A stretch of DNA of 64,000 nucleotides, from NCBI GenBank assembly GCA_016208305.1, contig JACQYI010000006.1:682001-746000 (forward strand), read 5' to 3'. The position numbers and the translations under genes were made by a program. The notes under the pieces are model-generated. The model did not search any database and was not told the origin of the DNA. It worked only from the letters and a program-made list of their open reading frames with translations. Position 1 is the stretch's first letter. Every line of letters begins with the position of its first letter. Below, piece after piece: positions 18,285-27,092 of the stretch. The stretch is from Oscillatoriophycideae cyanobacterium NC_groundwater_1537_Pr4_S-0.65um_50_18 (GTDB taxonomy: Bacteria > Cyanobacteriota > Cyanobacteriia > Elainellales > Elainellaceae).

Positions 18285-19100
18285 ATGAGCCAAACAGTTT
18301 TAATTACGGGGTCTTCAAGTGGCATCGGTGAGGCGGCTGCTAAATATTTCCTTCAGAAAGGCTGGAATGTGTCGGCAACGATGCGATCGCCTCAGAAGGC
18401 TGGAGATTGGACAAAGGTAGAGAATGTCATCTGTCCTCGTCTGGATGTCACGGTGCCAGAAACGATCGAGAGTGCAGTTCTGGAAACGGTAGAGCGGTTT
18501 GGGCGAATTGATGTCTTGGTCAATAATGCGGGCTACGCGCTGATGGGGGCGATCGAGGGGGTTACTCCTGAGCAATTAGACCGCCAATTTCAAACCAATG
18601 TCTTTGGTTTGGTGTCTACGATTCAGGCTGTTTTGCCGATTTTGCGTCGACAGGGCAGCGGCACGATTGTTAATGTATCCTCGATGGGAGGACGGCTGGC
18701 GTTTCCGCTGATGTCTTCTTACCATGCAACTAAATGGGCTGTGGAAGGTCTTTCGGAATCTCTACGCTATGAGCTGCGTCCGTTCAATATTCACGTCAAG
18801 ATTATTGAGCCGGGTGGAATCAAGACGAATTTCATCCATCAGGGTGTGGATTGGGCAAGTCACCCTAGCTATGCCGATCAAGTCGCGCAGGTGAGAACTG
18901 TAACTGAGAAAATCAATGATTCGCTGCCGGGGCCAGAAGGAGTGGCTAAGGCAATCTATCGGGCTGCAACGGATCGATCGGGGAGGCTGCGATATTCTCC
19001 CTACAGTGCAGCCTTTCTGCTGATGCATGCGATTTTGCCGGATGCGCTGTGGCGATCGCTGGTTACCCGCGCCATGCTGGGCAAACAAAATGCCGCATAG
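18285..19100 (+). CDS. Short-chain dehydrogenase/reductase (classical SDR)
   Basis: NAD(P)-dependent oxidoreductase with a Rossmann fold. Cofactor motif TGSSSGIG (residues 8-15), NNAGYA, the catalytic serine strand NVSSMGG, and the YHATK catalytic tetrad segment are all present, followed by IIEPGGIKTNF. It has 271 residues from ATG 18285 (MSQTVLITG); an upstream TTG in frame would add seven unlikely residues. Arg in ATMRSP after strand 2 hints at NADP preference. It is under the MerR-type promoter just upstream and is followed 73 bases later by arsS. The substrate is unknown; a link to arsenosugar metabolism is only positional. Confidence 0.9.
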   Translation: MSQTVLITGSSSGIGEAAAKYFLQKGWNVSATMRSPQKAGDWTKVENVICPRLDVTVPETIESAVLETVERFGRIDVLVNNAGYALMGAIEGVTPEQLDRQFQTNVFGLVSTIQAVLPILRRQGSGTIVNVSSMGGRLAFPLMSSYHATKWAVEGLSESLRYELRPFNIHVKIIEPGGIKTNFIHQGVDWASHPSYADQVAQVRTVTEKINDSLPGPEGVAKAIYRAATDRSGRLRYSPYSAAFLLMHAILPDALWRSLVTRAMLGKQNAA

Positions 19101-19173
19101 TTTATGGAATTTGTCAGACTAGAGGCATAACCCTGTTCCCCCACCTATTGCTGTAGAAACTCCAGAAAATTTC

Positions 19174-20322
19174 ATGCTTGAAGAATCTCGATCGCTCACG
19201 GCTGAGAGCCACAATGCTGAGAGCCACAATCCAGCCAGCTCAATACCCCCTCAAACGACTCCTCAGACGCGCCAATCTCTTCTGCAACGCCGATCGCCTC
19301 TCGCTTCACCCCAGTACCAAATTAGCCTGCTGGATGCACTGGATCTGCCTCAAAGCTCTAGTCAGGCAGACTTTGCTTCCCAAATTGCCCAGCAGGGTTG
19401 GGCAGAGCTGCGTCCGGCCAAGCTGGAAATTTTTCAAATTAATATTGGCAAGCTGTGCAACATGACCTGTCGGCATTGCCATGTGGATGCTGCGCCCGAT
19501 CGCCGTGAGAATATGGATCGGGAGACGGTGGAAGCCTGTTTGCGGGCGCTGGATCAGACGCAGGCTCACACGGTTGATCTTACGGGCGGCGCGCCTGAGC
19601 TGAATCCGCATTTTCGCTATTTGGTCAATCAGTGTGTGGCGCGGGGCAAGCAGGTGATCGATCGCTGCAATTTGACGGTATTGCTGCTGCCGACCCTAGA
19701 GGATTTGCCGCAATGGCTGGCAGAGCGGGGCGTAGAAATTGTTTGTTCTCTGCCTCACTATCGCCGCCTCAATACCGACTCTCAGCGGGGCGATGGTACT
19801 TTTGAGAAGTCGATCGAGGCGCTCCGACGGTTGAATGCGGTGGGCTACGGTCAGGGCAATCCGCAGCGCCGCTTGACGCTGATGTCAAATCCGGTGGGGG
19901 CTTTCTTGGCCAGTAGCCAGGCCAAAATGGAGCAAGAGTGGAAGGCGGGTTTGATGAAGCATCAGGGCGTCAGTTTCGATCGCCTCATTACGCTCAACAA
20001 TATGCCGATTTCGCGCTATCTGGAGTGGCTGGAACAGTCCGGCAATCTGCAACAGTACATGGAGCTATTGGTGAACTCCTTTAATCCTGCTACGATCGCT
20101 GGGTTAATGTGTCGCAATACGCTTTCGGTATCGTGGGATGGCAAGCTGTACGACTGCGATTTTAACCAAATGCTGGATTTAGAAATTCATGCCAATGGGC
20201 GGCAGGCTCATATTCGCGACTTCACAATGGCAGGATTGAGCGATCGCCTGATTCGCACCGGGCGACATTGTTTTGGCTGTACGGCAGGGGCGGGTAGCTC
20301 TTGTGGGGGGGCGATCGAGTAG
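19174..20322 (+). CDS. arsS: Arsenosugar biosynthesis radical SAM protein ArsS
   Basis: Radical SAM enzyme assigned to arsenosugar formation, where it acts after arsenite methylation by ArsM. It has 382 residues. The 4Fe-4S motif CxxxCxxC is C95, C99, C102 (CNMTCRHCH), followed by LTGGAPELNP. The C-terminus carries the family motif CFGCTAGAGSSCGG with C366, C369 and C377; in some relatives the last position is selenocysteine, but here it is a plain TGT cysteine codon. The first 60 residues are Gln/Ser-rich and poorly conserved. arsM is not in the window. The AhpD-like partner lies upstream at 17413. Confidence 0.9.
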   Translation: MLEESRSLTAESHNAESHNPASSIPPQTTPQTRQSLLQRRSPLASPQYQISLLDALDLPQSSSQADFASQIAQQGWAELRPAKLEIFQINIGKLCNMTCRHCHVDAAPDRRENMDRETVEACLRALDQTQAHTVDLTGGAPELNPHFRYLVNQCVARGKQVIDRCNLTVLLLPTLEDLPQWLAERGVEIVCSLPHYRRLNTDSQRGDGTFEKSIEALRRLNAVGYGQGNPQRRLTLMSNPVGAFLASSQAKMEQEWKAGLMKHQGVSFDRLITLNNMPISRYLEWLEQSGNLQQYMELLVNSFNPATIAGLMCRNTLSVSWDGKLYDCDFNQMLDLEIHANGRQAHIRDFTMAGLSDRLIRTGRHCFGCTAGAGSSCGGAIE

Positions 20323-20482
20323 AGGCAGTAGGCTTATGGGATGGAGATCACGGCAGATCGCTTGATTTTTGTAGGAGCGATCGTGCCAAAGGTGAGGCTG
20401 TCCCCTAGCCCCATTCCTTTGAGGCAAAGAAGGATTATTTTAGAGTGTAGGGTGATTGCACAAGTGGCAAACATAGGTGTCG

Positions 20483-21997
20483 ATGGCTATGAACTCGCTA
20501 GTGGGTAAAACATTACAGGGCGGCAAATATACCCTAGAGCAGCCTTTGGGTCAGGGGGGCTTTGGCATCACCTTTAGGGCTGTGCATCACTACCTGGGAC
20601 AGACGGTGGTGGTCAAAACTTTAAATCCCGCTAGTCAAAGCAATCCGCAGTATGCAGAGTTTGAGCAGCAGTTTCGAGATGAAGCCCGCCGCTTGGCAAT
20701 GTGCGTGCACCAGAATATTGTGCGCGTCAACGATTTCTTCATTGAAGACAATTTGCCCTACCTGGTGATGGACTATATTCCAGGTCAAACCCTGGATCAG
20801 ATCGTGTTTCCCGATCGCCCTCTGCCAGAATCAACCGCCATCCACTATATTCGCCAGATTGGAGCCGCTCTAGAAGTGGTGCATCATAATGGCTTGCTGC
20901 ACCGCGATGTCAAGCCGCAAAACATTATTCTGCGCCAAAGCACCCAGGAAGTGGTGCTGATTGACTTTGGCATTGCTAGAGAGTTCACACCAGGAGTTAC
21001 CCAAACCCACACCAGCCTGATTTCGGTGGGCTATGCCCCTATCGAACAGTATGTGGCGCAAGAAAAGCGCACCCCGGCCACAGATGTCTATGGGCTAGCG
21101 GCAACCCTCTATGCGCTGCTGACGGCTCAGGTGCCCACAGCCTCGATCTTGCGCGATCGCCAGCCGATGGCGGCTCCGCGAGATCTGCAACCGCAGCTCA
21201 GCGCTGCGACCAATCAAGCTGTGCTGCGTGGCATGGCCACTGAGGTGCGCCATCGTCCAGGCACAGTGGCAGAGTGGCTGGCGCTGCTGCCAGGCAGCTC
21301 GATCAATGGATTGGCAGGGGGGTTGGCGGCAGAGGCTTTACCCTATGGCGGTACTCAAGCGATCGATCCCAATCCTTCTACGATGGCGACATTAGCAGTC
21401 AGCCCCAAGCACGAACCTCGCCCTGTGCGTGAGCGGCGGGCAAGACGATCGCCTCGCCCAGCTGTGGCAGAATCTACGGCAGGATCTGCGGCAGAAACCG
21501 TAGCGCCTGCTGCCATAGCCAAACGGAAGTCGGGATGGATCTGGGGGATTTTGGGTTTGGCGGCGATCGCCGGAGTCACCTTTGCCGCAGTGGGCAATCT
21601 GTTGTTTAATCCCCAGCCCCAAGCGCCTACAGAGCCAGGAACGCTAGAGGAAGTGCCAAGCCAGTCTGAAACTCCAGAGTCTGTTGATCTGGAGCCAACG
21701 GTTTCCCCTGATCTAGAACCGTCAGAAACGCCCTCGGAAACGCCGTCACCGTCAGAAACGCCGTCTGCGACGCCATCTAATACGCCCTCTACTACCCCTT
21801 CATCGGCTCCTGCGTGGGAATTTCCGTTCAATTCACCTCGGCGCTCCCAAGACAATTCCCAAGATGCTGAAGACGACAGCGAGCCTGTTGAGGAGTCTAG
21901 ACCTAGCGACCCCCAACCCAATCGACCCAACCCGGCGCTTTTGCCCAACTCACTCCGCCGAGAGTATGAGGAAGAACAGCGGCGTAACCGCCGTTAG
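20483..21997 (+). CDS. Ser/Thr protein kinase (Hanks type) with one transmembrane segment
   Basis: Eukaryotic-type kinase. The glycine loop is LGQGGFG, the ATP-binding lysine is in VVVKTL, the catalytic loop HRDVKPQN and the metal loop DFG, all intact in an N-terminal domain of about 270 residues. A basic stretch ([10 protein letters not shown]) leads to one membrane helix, [20 protein letters not shown], then a tail of about 120 residues dominated by S/T/P/E repeats ([19 protein letters not shown]), likely an extended periplasmic linker. No ligand-binding domain follows. Several starts are possible (GTG 20477, ATG 20483, ATG 20489); all precede [13 protein letters not shown]. The target is unknown. 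Confidence 0.93.
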   Translation: MAMNSLVGKTLQGGKYTLEQPLGQGGFGITFRAVHHYLGQTVVVKTLNPASQSNPQYAEFEQQFRDEARRLAMCVHQNIVRVNDFFIEDNLPYLVMDYIPGQTLDQIVFPDRPLPESTAIHYIRQIGAALEVVHHNGLLHRDVKPQNIILRQSTQEVVLIDFGIAREFTPGVTQTHTSLISVGYAPIEQYVAQEKRTPATDVYGLAATLYALLTAQVPTASILRDRQPMAAPRDLQPQLSAATNQAVLRGMATEVRHRPGTVAEWLALLPGSSINGLAGGLAAEALPYGGTQAIDPNPSTMATLAVSPKHEPRPVRERRARRSPRPAVAESTAGSAAETVAPAAIAKRKSGWIWGILGLAAIAGVTFAAVGNLLFNPQPQAPTEPGTLEEVPSQSETPESVDLEPTVSPDLEPSETPSETPSPSETPSATPSNTPSTTPSSAPAWEFPFNSPRRSQDNSQDAEDDSEPVEESRPSDPQPNRPNPALLPNSLRREYEEEQRRNRR

Positions 21998-22028
21998 CAA
22001 GGCTGTGGCTCTATAGATTTTTTATTTT

Positions 22029-22955
22029 TTATCCAGACGCTTGCGGCGTTTCTCGGACGCCTAAGGCAGCGATCGCCACGCCCATGACAATCACCGCTGC
22101 GCCCAAAATGACAACAGGACCCGGATTTTCCTGAAAGACGATCGCGCCCAAAATGCTGGAGCCGACTGGCTCTGCCAGGATGGTCAGGGTGACGAGGGTG
22201 GGCGAAATCCAGCGCACCGACCAGTTAAAGCTTGTATGCCCAATCAACTGGGGAAAGAGCGCCATTAAAACAATCCAGCCATAGACAGGGGCGGGGTAGC
22301 CACTGTAGCCTGAGCCGAACAGCAGCGGCAGCGGCAGCAAGACTAGCGCGGCAGTTGTATAAGTCAGCACGACATGACTGCCAATCCCTAGGCCGCGTCG
22401 CTGCGCCGATCGCCCTAACAAAAAATACAGGCTGACCGCCCAAGAGCCTATCAGCGCCAAAAAATTTCCCAGGAAGGGATTGCTGCCGACAAAGCCACTA
22501 CTGCCATCGCCAACGGCTACTAAGAGGCTACCCAACAGCGCCATTGCGATTCCCCCAAAGGTGAGAGGGCTGGGCTTTTCATGAAACCAAAACCAAGACA
22601 GCAGCGCCACCCAAACCGGATTGGTGGTGACGAGGGTGGCTGAAGCGGCGATCGAGGTGTAGGAGAGGGAGGTAATCCAGCAGGCAAAATGAATCGCTAG
22701 AAAGACCCCAGATGCGATCGAATAGCGGAGGGCGTTGGGGGAAAACTGCGCATCGCGAAAGTTGCGCCAAGCCGGAATTAAGCAGAGAGAAGCGATCGTG
22801 AGGCGAGAAGCAGCCAGCACCAGACTAAAGCCGACCCCTTCAGTTTCGGCAGCAGCAAGTGCCAGCCGAATAAAAATCGCGGCTGTAGAGACGGAGAGCA
22901 CGCCCACCGTCAGCACCGAAATAATTTGCCAATTAGCAGGCTTCGGCGAATTCAA
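22029..22955 (-). CDS. EamA/DMT-family transporter
   Basis: Inner-membrane drug/metabolite exporter of the ten-helix EamA (RhaT) type. It has 308 residues with two EamA repeats; family signatures visible are SIAASATLVTTNPVWVALLSW and the C-terminal LTILAEPVGSSILGAIVFQE. It starts at a TTG (22955) only 7 bases after the ftsZ stop and lacks a clear ribosome binding site, so translation is probably coupled to ftsZ. It converges on the kinase gene. The substrate is unknown; such proteins often export amino acids or metabolites. Pairing with ftsZ is unusual, so chance adjacency is possible. Confidence 0.88.
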   Translation of the reverse strand: MNSPKPANWQIISVLTVGVLSVSTAAIFIRLALAAAETEGVGFSLVLAASRLTIASLCLIPAWRNFRDAQFSPNALRYSIASGVFLAIHFACWITSLSYTSIAASATLVTTNPVWVALLSWFWFHEKPSPLTFGGIAMALLGSLLVAVGDGSSGFVGSNPFLGNFLALIGSWAVSLYFLLGRSAQRRGLGIGSHVVLTYTTAALVLLPLPLLFGSGYSGYPAPVYGWIVLMALFPQLIGHTSFNWSVRWISPTLVTLTILAEPVGSSILGAIVFQENPGPVVILGAAVIVMGVAIAALGVRETPQASG

Positions 22956-22962
22956 TGATGCT

Positions 22963-24285
22963 TTACCGAGGGGGTCTGCGGCGCTGTAGAAATTCTGGAA
23001 TATCTAGACCCGGCTTGGTTGTGCGTGGATCGGGTGGCGGATTGACCGGAGCCTGACTCGCAGGAGGTTGGTTCGCAGGAGGCTGCGGCAAAGCCGAGGG
23101 AGGGGAAACTAGGGGCGATCGCTGCTTTAAAGGCGAGACACGGCTCTGCTGTACGGGGGGCGGCGGCGCTACTTCTCCCGTAAAGCCCGTCGCAATCACC
23201 GTAATTCGGATTTCTCCTTGCAGGTTTTCATCTAACACGGCACCAAAGATGATGTTGGCGTTAGGATCTACAGCTTCGTAAATAATTTCGGCTGCCGCAT
23301 TCACTTCATGCAGCGTCAGGTCATGTCCGCCTGTGATGTTAAAGACAACGCCTTTTGCCCCATCGATCGACGACTCTAGCAGCGGCGAAGAAATGGCGGC
23401 TGTTGCAGCCTCTCTAGCGCGTGACTTGCCTGAGCCAATGCCAATACCCATCAGTGCTGAGCCAGCATCGGCCATTACCGCCCGGACATCCGCAAAATCG
23501 ACGTTGACCAAACCTGGAATCGTAATGATATCTGAGATGCCTTGCACGCCCTGACGCAGAATGTCATCGGCAACGCGGAAGGCTTCCTGCACAGGAGTCT
23601 GCTCTGAAATGACGCTGAGCAGTTTGTCATTAGGAATAATGATCAGCGTGTCTACCCGGCTTTGCAGAGCTGCAATCCCTTCATCGGCTTGATTGGTGCG
23701 TCGTCTCCCCTCAAAAGTAAAGGGACGCGTCACAACGCCTACGGTCAGTGCTCCCACTTCTTTAGCAACTTCAGCGACGATCGGTGCGGCTCCTGTGCCC
23801 GTGCCGCCGCCCATGCCTGCCGTAATAAAAACCAAGTCAGAGCCTTCTAAAGAGGCCGCCAACTCATCACGAGACTCTTCAGCCGCTTTCTGGCCGATCG
23901 CCGGATTGCCGCCTGCCCCAAGACCTCGCGTTAGCTTTTGACCAATTTGTAGACAATTAATAATTTCTATATTATTTAGAGCTTGGGCATCTGTATTGAC
24001 AGACCAAAACTCTATGCCAGCTACACCGCTAGCAATCATGCGGGTCACGGCATTGCATCCGCCGCCCCCGACCCCAATGACTTTGATCTTAGCTACGCTG
24101 CTGGGCACAATCTCATCACTCCTGGTTTCCTCGCCTACCCTTGCGCCTTTGATATCACGAACTTGACCCAAGTGTACCCCAGAGTTAGTAAAAGGGTTAG
24201 CAGCGTTCATTGGCAGTGCAAAATCTACCTGATTTGAGTCAGGCGGTTCTGCATGGGTGGTAATTAATTTACTATCAAATGTCAT
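22963..24285 (-). CDS. ftsZ: Cell division protein FtsZ
   Basis: Tubulin-like GTPase that forms the Z ring at midcell. It has 440 residues, with an N-terminal extension of about 65 residues seen in cyanobacterial FtsZ, then [15 protein letters not shown], the tubulin signature GGGTGTG ([13 protein letters not shown]), the T7 loop [11 protein letters not shown] and a proline-rich linker of about 60 residues. The C-terminal conserved peptide [11 protein letters not shown], which docks membrane partners, is followed by PPR at the very end. The start is ATG 24285. Divisome gene ftsQ lies upstream on the same strand, separated by about 540 bases, so ftsZ likely has its own promoter. Confidence 0.98.
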   Translation of the reverse strand: MTFDSKLITTHAEPPDSNQVDFALPMNAANPFTNSGVHLGQVRDIKGARVGEETRSDEIVPSSVAKIKVIGVGGGGCNAVTRMIASGVAGIEFWSVNTDAQALNNIEIINCLQIGQKLTRGLGAGGNPAIGQKAAEESRDELAASLEGSDLVFITAGMGGGTGTGAAPIVAEVAKEVGALTVGVVTRPFTFEGRRRTNQADEGIAALQSRVDTLIIIPNDKLLSVISEQTPVQEAFRVADDILRQGVQGISDIITIPGLVNVDFADVRAVMADAGSALMGIGIGSGKSRAREAATAAISSPLLESSIDGAKGVVFNITGGHDLTLHEVNAAAEIIYEAVDPNANIIFGAVLDENLQGEIRITVIATGFTGEVAPPPPVQQSRVSPLKQRSPLVSPPSALPQPPANQPPASQAPVNPPPDPRTTKPGLDIPEFLQRRRPPR

Positions 24286-24829
24286 TGGACTTTAGAAACG
24301 ACTGATACAAAGACTTTTTAACTCTAGACAACTATAGGGTAAGTTGCTATAAAAACCAAACCACAGCTAGAGATCGCTGGATTAGGCTATAGCGCTGGCA
24401 TGCACCGATTTAGGTTAATCCTCAAGCAAGAAATTAGGAAAGTGCGATCGGATAATTGGCGATCGAATCTCTATTAAATCTCTTGAAGTTACCGCTATTT
24501 AACTTTATCTAATCAAACTCAAGAAACGTTAATTTTAGTCTAGTCAGGCTGCATCTATACAGCCACAGTTTGTCCAATGTCTGTCGAACATTCTGCCTCT
24601 ATTTTTTCAGTTGTGCTCTCCTTTTATCACCCTAAATCTTCTTAATTCAAAACAGTGTATCTCTACCCGGACAATCTGGACTGAAATCGAGATCGATTTC
24701 TAGTGAGGGAGGTTGGCTAGGCTTGAGCTGGTGTCTAAGCCTGGGAATCTTGTGTTCAGAATCTTGATTTATAAGCCATAGCCACTTTACTTAGAAAGTT
24801 GTGGATGTCTACAGCTGTGAATCTTGATT
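24286..24829 (-). promoter_or_regulatory. Upstream region of ftsZ
   Basis: About 540 AT-rich bases between ftsQ and ftsZ, both on the minus strand. No gene is visible. A region this long ahead of ftsZ probably contains its promoters and leader. I could not assign boxes. Nothing repeat-like beyond scattered GCGATCG sites. Confidence 0.45.
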
Positions 24830-25852
24830 TTAGGGAGGGTCACTCTGAGGGTCTGCATCCTCCGGTTGCCAACTGTCTTCAGGGAGCGGCTCATCGCCAG
24901 CGGCTTCAGCATCTTCGATGGGAAGCTCGATCGCCTCAGAGCCAACCAGCTTGACGAGGGGCGTTTGAGGATTGCGGAGGTCAATCAGATCGATCTGTTC
25001 GGCCGGAAGCTTTTCGGGTAAGTGTCGCAGTTGGTCGAGAGTGCGGAGTTGCTCCGCGAAGCGGTTGCCATAGGAACCGCAGTAGACGGCACCCAATTCA
25101 GTCTTAAGAATCAGATTTCCGGGTTCTCGCCAGTCAATTTCTAAAATTTTGACGGGACTGCGGCTGACCTGCTGGTATAAGCTCGTCCATTGCGATCGAT
25201 ACTGATCCTGCATGCCGATGATTTTGAGGTTGGGCAGCTGGCGCGATCGATTCAACGCCACATAGCTCTCGTAAGGAATAAAGGTTCCCCGTTCATCTAG
25301 CAGCGCTACCGGATTAGAACCAGAGCTAGCCCCAGGCGTTGCCGCAGCAGTTGGGGTATCGCCAGACTGTCCATCAGGCTGTCCATTAGGCTGACTACTA
25401 GACTGACCACTCGACTGACCATTGGGCTGAGCAGGCAAAGCTGTGGGGCTAGAGTAGACGATCGCCACAGGATAGCGCTCCTGAATTCGCACCGTTAAGC
25501 CAGGGGGAAACAGATGACGGGAGACAGTTGCTTCAGCGATCGGAGCCTGAGACTCAAGGCGCTGAGTCAAGGTTTTGGGTTGTAGCGTTAGCAAGAACTG
25601 AGGGTATTTGATCGGCAGCAAGGTGCGGATGGTATCCGCCGACAAAAATTTGTTGCCCTCTACCTCAATCTGGCTGGCATCGCGCAGCATCCAGTCGGGC
25701 AGCGTCACCACCCAAATTAGCCCTATGGTCAGACCTCCCATAGCCACGACCTGCCAGCTTGTTTGCAAAATTCTCCAGCGACGCTGCCAGCGAAGTTTGC
25801 GCCGTCGCTCTGCCAATTCAGTCCGAGAAATGGTGGGAATATCCGCCATCAT
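24830..25852 (-). CDS. ftsQ: Cell division protein FtsQ/DivIB
   Basis: Bitopic divisome protein linking early and late division components. It has 340 residues from ATG 25852 (MMADIPTISRTELAERR); the longer frame from 25987 has no conserved N-terminus. A basic cytoplasmic part is followed by one membrane helix (VVAMGGLTIGLIWVVTL) and a POTRA domain beginning QIEVEGNKFLSADTIRTLLP. The periplasmic domain is interrupted by a low-complexity insert of GQSS/GQPN tetrapeptides (see the repeat entry) between the POTRA domain and VALLDERGTFIPY. The acidic C-terminus (EDSWQPEDADPQSD) is not conserved. ftsZ is downstream. Confidence 0.9.
   Translation of the reverse strand: MMADIPTISRTELAERRRKLRWQRRWRILQTSWQVVAMGGLTIGLIWVVTLPDWMLRDASQIEVEGNKFLSADTIRTLLPIKYPQFLLTLQPKTLTQRLESQAPIAEATVSRHLFPPGLTVRIQERYPVAIVYSSPTALPAQPNGQSSGQSSSQPNGQPDGQSGDTPTAAATPGASSGSNPVALLDERGTFIPYESYVALNRSRQLPNLKIIGMQDQYRSQWTSLYQQVSRSPVKILEIDWREPGNLILKTELGAVYCGSYGNRFAEQLRTLDQLRHLPEKLPAEQIDLIDLRNPQTPLVKLVGSEAIELPIEDAEAAGDEPLPEDSWQPEDADPQSDPP
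25365..25436 (-). repeat. 12-bp tandem repeat within ftsQ
   Basis: About six degenerate 12-base units (CTGTCCATTAGG-like on the plus strand) encode tetrapeptides of the form G-Q-S/P-S/N/D in the periplasmic part of FtsQ. The period is a multiple of three, so it stays in frame. It looks like a replication-slippage tract. Confidence 0.75.
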
Positions 25853-26053
25853 ACTGCCGTGAAATAGAGGTGCTGCCCAGTTATACCAATTTAATTTCCG
25901 ATTGCAACAGATCTCTGTAGGGACTTTCTGTAGGCTCCCGACAAAATTAAAACCAAGAGATTTTTTGAGAGCCTGTAGCTCTGCCACATGCTCAAAAAAG
26001 TTTTTCAGGCTATTTCTGTGAAGATTCTAGTGCAAAAAATCTTACCCACAGCG

Positions 26054-26821
26054 TTAAAAGCCTTCTAGCTCTAACTCTTCAATCACTTGCAGGCCACGCG
26101 GATCGCCGACCCTGAGCATGGCAGCTTTGGCATCTTCGCGCACGCCCAGCTCTTCATCTTCTGCAAAGGCTTCAATCAGAGCATCGATCGCCGTGGCGTA
26201 AATTACGTTCGAGGGCAGCTCTCGGCAAATCTGGCCGATCGCCCAGGCACAGTTGCTCCGCACTGCCGGAACCGGATCGCGGCGCAGGGCCTCAATCAGC
26301 CTCGGCAAGCCCGCAATCATCGAGTCATAGCCCACGTCAGCCATTTGAGCCAAAGCGCTGGCCGCCCAAAGCCGCACGGCAGAGATGTCGGTTTTTAGGG
26401 CATCTGTGAGGGGTTCTAGAGAGCGGCGATCGCGGCAATTGCCCAGCGCCCACACGACCCCCTTGCGCACATAACCATTCCAATCTTGCTTGAGTTGATT
26501 GATCAAGGGTTCAACGGCAGTGGGGCTGGGGTTGCGTCCTAAACCATAGGCAGCACTCACCCGTACCAGTGGGCAGGCATCCGTCAGCAACCGAATCAGG
26601 TGAGGAATCGCTCGCTGATCTTCTAATTCGCAAAAAGCTCTGGCAGCCAGCATCCGCTGTTGGTTGTTGGGGGAGTCCAAAAGTGCCAGCATCTCATCTG
26701 GATCAGGTTTGGCCACTTCGGTTTCAGCATCGATCGCCTCCACCTGGTCAAGGGGATCAAGGTCAAGGGGATCAAGGTCGAGTTCGGCTTCCAGCACCGT
26801 TAAGTCATCGTTGTCGTACAT
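26054..26821 (-). CDS. HEAT-repeat (PBS-lyase-like) protein
   Basis: Alpha-solenoid protein of 255 residues with about five HEAT units (such as AIPHLIRLLTDACPLVRVSAAYGLGR, SLEPLTDALKTDISAVRLWAASALAQ and AVRSNCAWAIGQICRELP). The family includes phycobilin lyase subunits CpcE/CpcF and NblB-like proteins, but such repeats mainly provide protein binding and I do not assign a lyase role. The N-terminal 40 residues are acidic and hold the duplication DLDPLDLDPLD, from a 15-bp DNA duplication near 26750-26780. The start ATG 26821 gives MYDNDDL. It is monocistronic by its surroundings, with a hairpin upstream. Confidence 0.85.
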   Translation of the reverse strand: MYDNDDLTVLEAELDLDPLDLDPLDQVEAIDAETEVAKPDPDEMLALLDSPNNQQRMLAARAFCELEDQRAIPHLIRLLTDACPLVRVSAAYGLGRNPSPTAVEPLINQLKQDWNGYVRKGVVWALGNCRDRRSLEPLTDALKTDISAVRLWAASALAQMADVGYDSMIAGLPRLIEALRRDPVPAVRSNCAWAIGQICRELPSNVIYATAIDALIEAFAEDEELGVREDAKAAMLRVGDPRGLQVIEELELEGF

Positions 26822-26907
26822 ACTGCCACTCTACCGCAAAGCCTGTCCATCAGCGCTTTGTGACAGACTATGTTGTATGTAGCTCTACGCAATCAGGTGA
26901 AGACAAC

Positions 26908-26950
26908 ATTTTTTCTAAAAGCCGCACTCCACCCAGCTTTTAGAAAAAAT
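26908..26950. terminator. Inverted repeat / bidirectional terminator carrying the shared 19-mer
   Basis: ATTTTTTCTAAAAG (26908-26921) and CTTTTAGAAAAAAT (26937-26950) form a perfect 14-bp stem with a 15-base loop. The right arm lies in the 19-mer CCAGCTTTTAGAAAAAATA, which also occurs at 6281. It is followed at 26974 by TTAAGCGCGGAGCGC, a small palindrome seen again near 57115. It lies downstream of the luxR-type gene (minus strand), so it may act as its terminator. Confidence 0.7.
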
Positions 26951-27047
26951 ATGGGTTGAATTACGGGTTGAATTTAAGCGCGGAGCGCTATAAATATTGT
27001 GCCGCTTAAAGCCCAAGCACCTCATTGCTGCTCTATACCCCTATCAC

Positions 27048-27092
27048 CACATCCCAATCACCCACATCCCAACCGCCCACATCCCAATCACC
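27048..27092. repeat. 15-bp tandem repeat, 3 units, abutting a stop codon
   Basis: Three units of CACATCCCAATCACC (27048-27062, 27063-27077 with AACCGCC, 27078-27092). The last base of the array touches the stop codon of the minus-strand LuxR-type gene at 27093-27095. Non-coding. Confidence 0.8.

Noticed and set aside
21355-21948. 197-residue minus-strand frame antisense to the kinase tail
   Set aside because: Gly/Ser-rich translation is the complement of the S/T/P repeats; the kinase frame is clearly coding.
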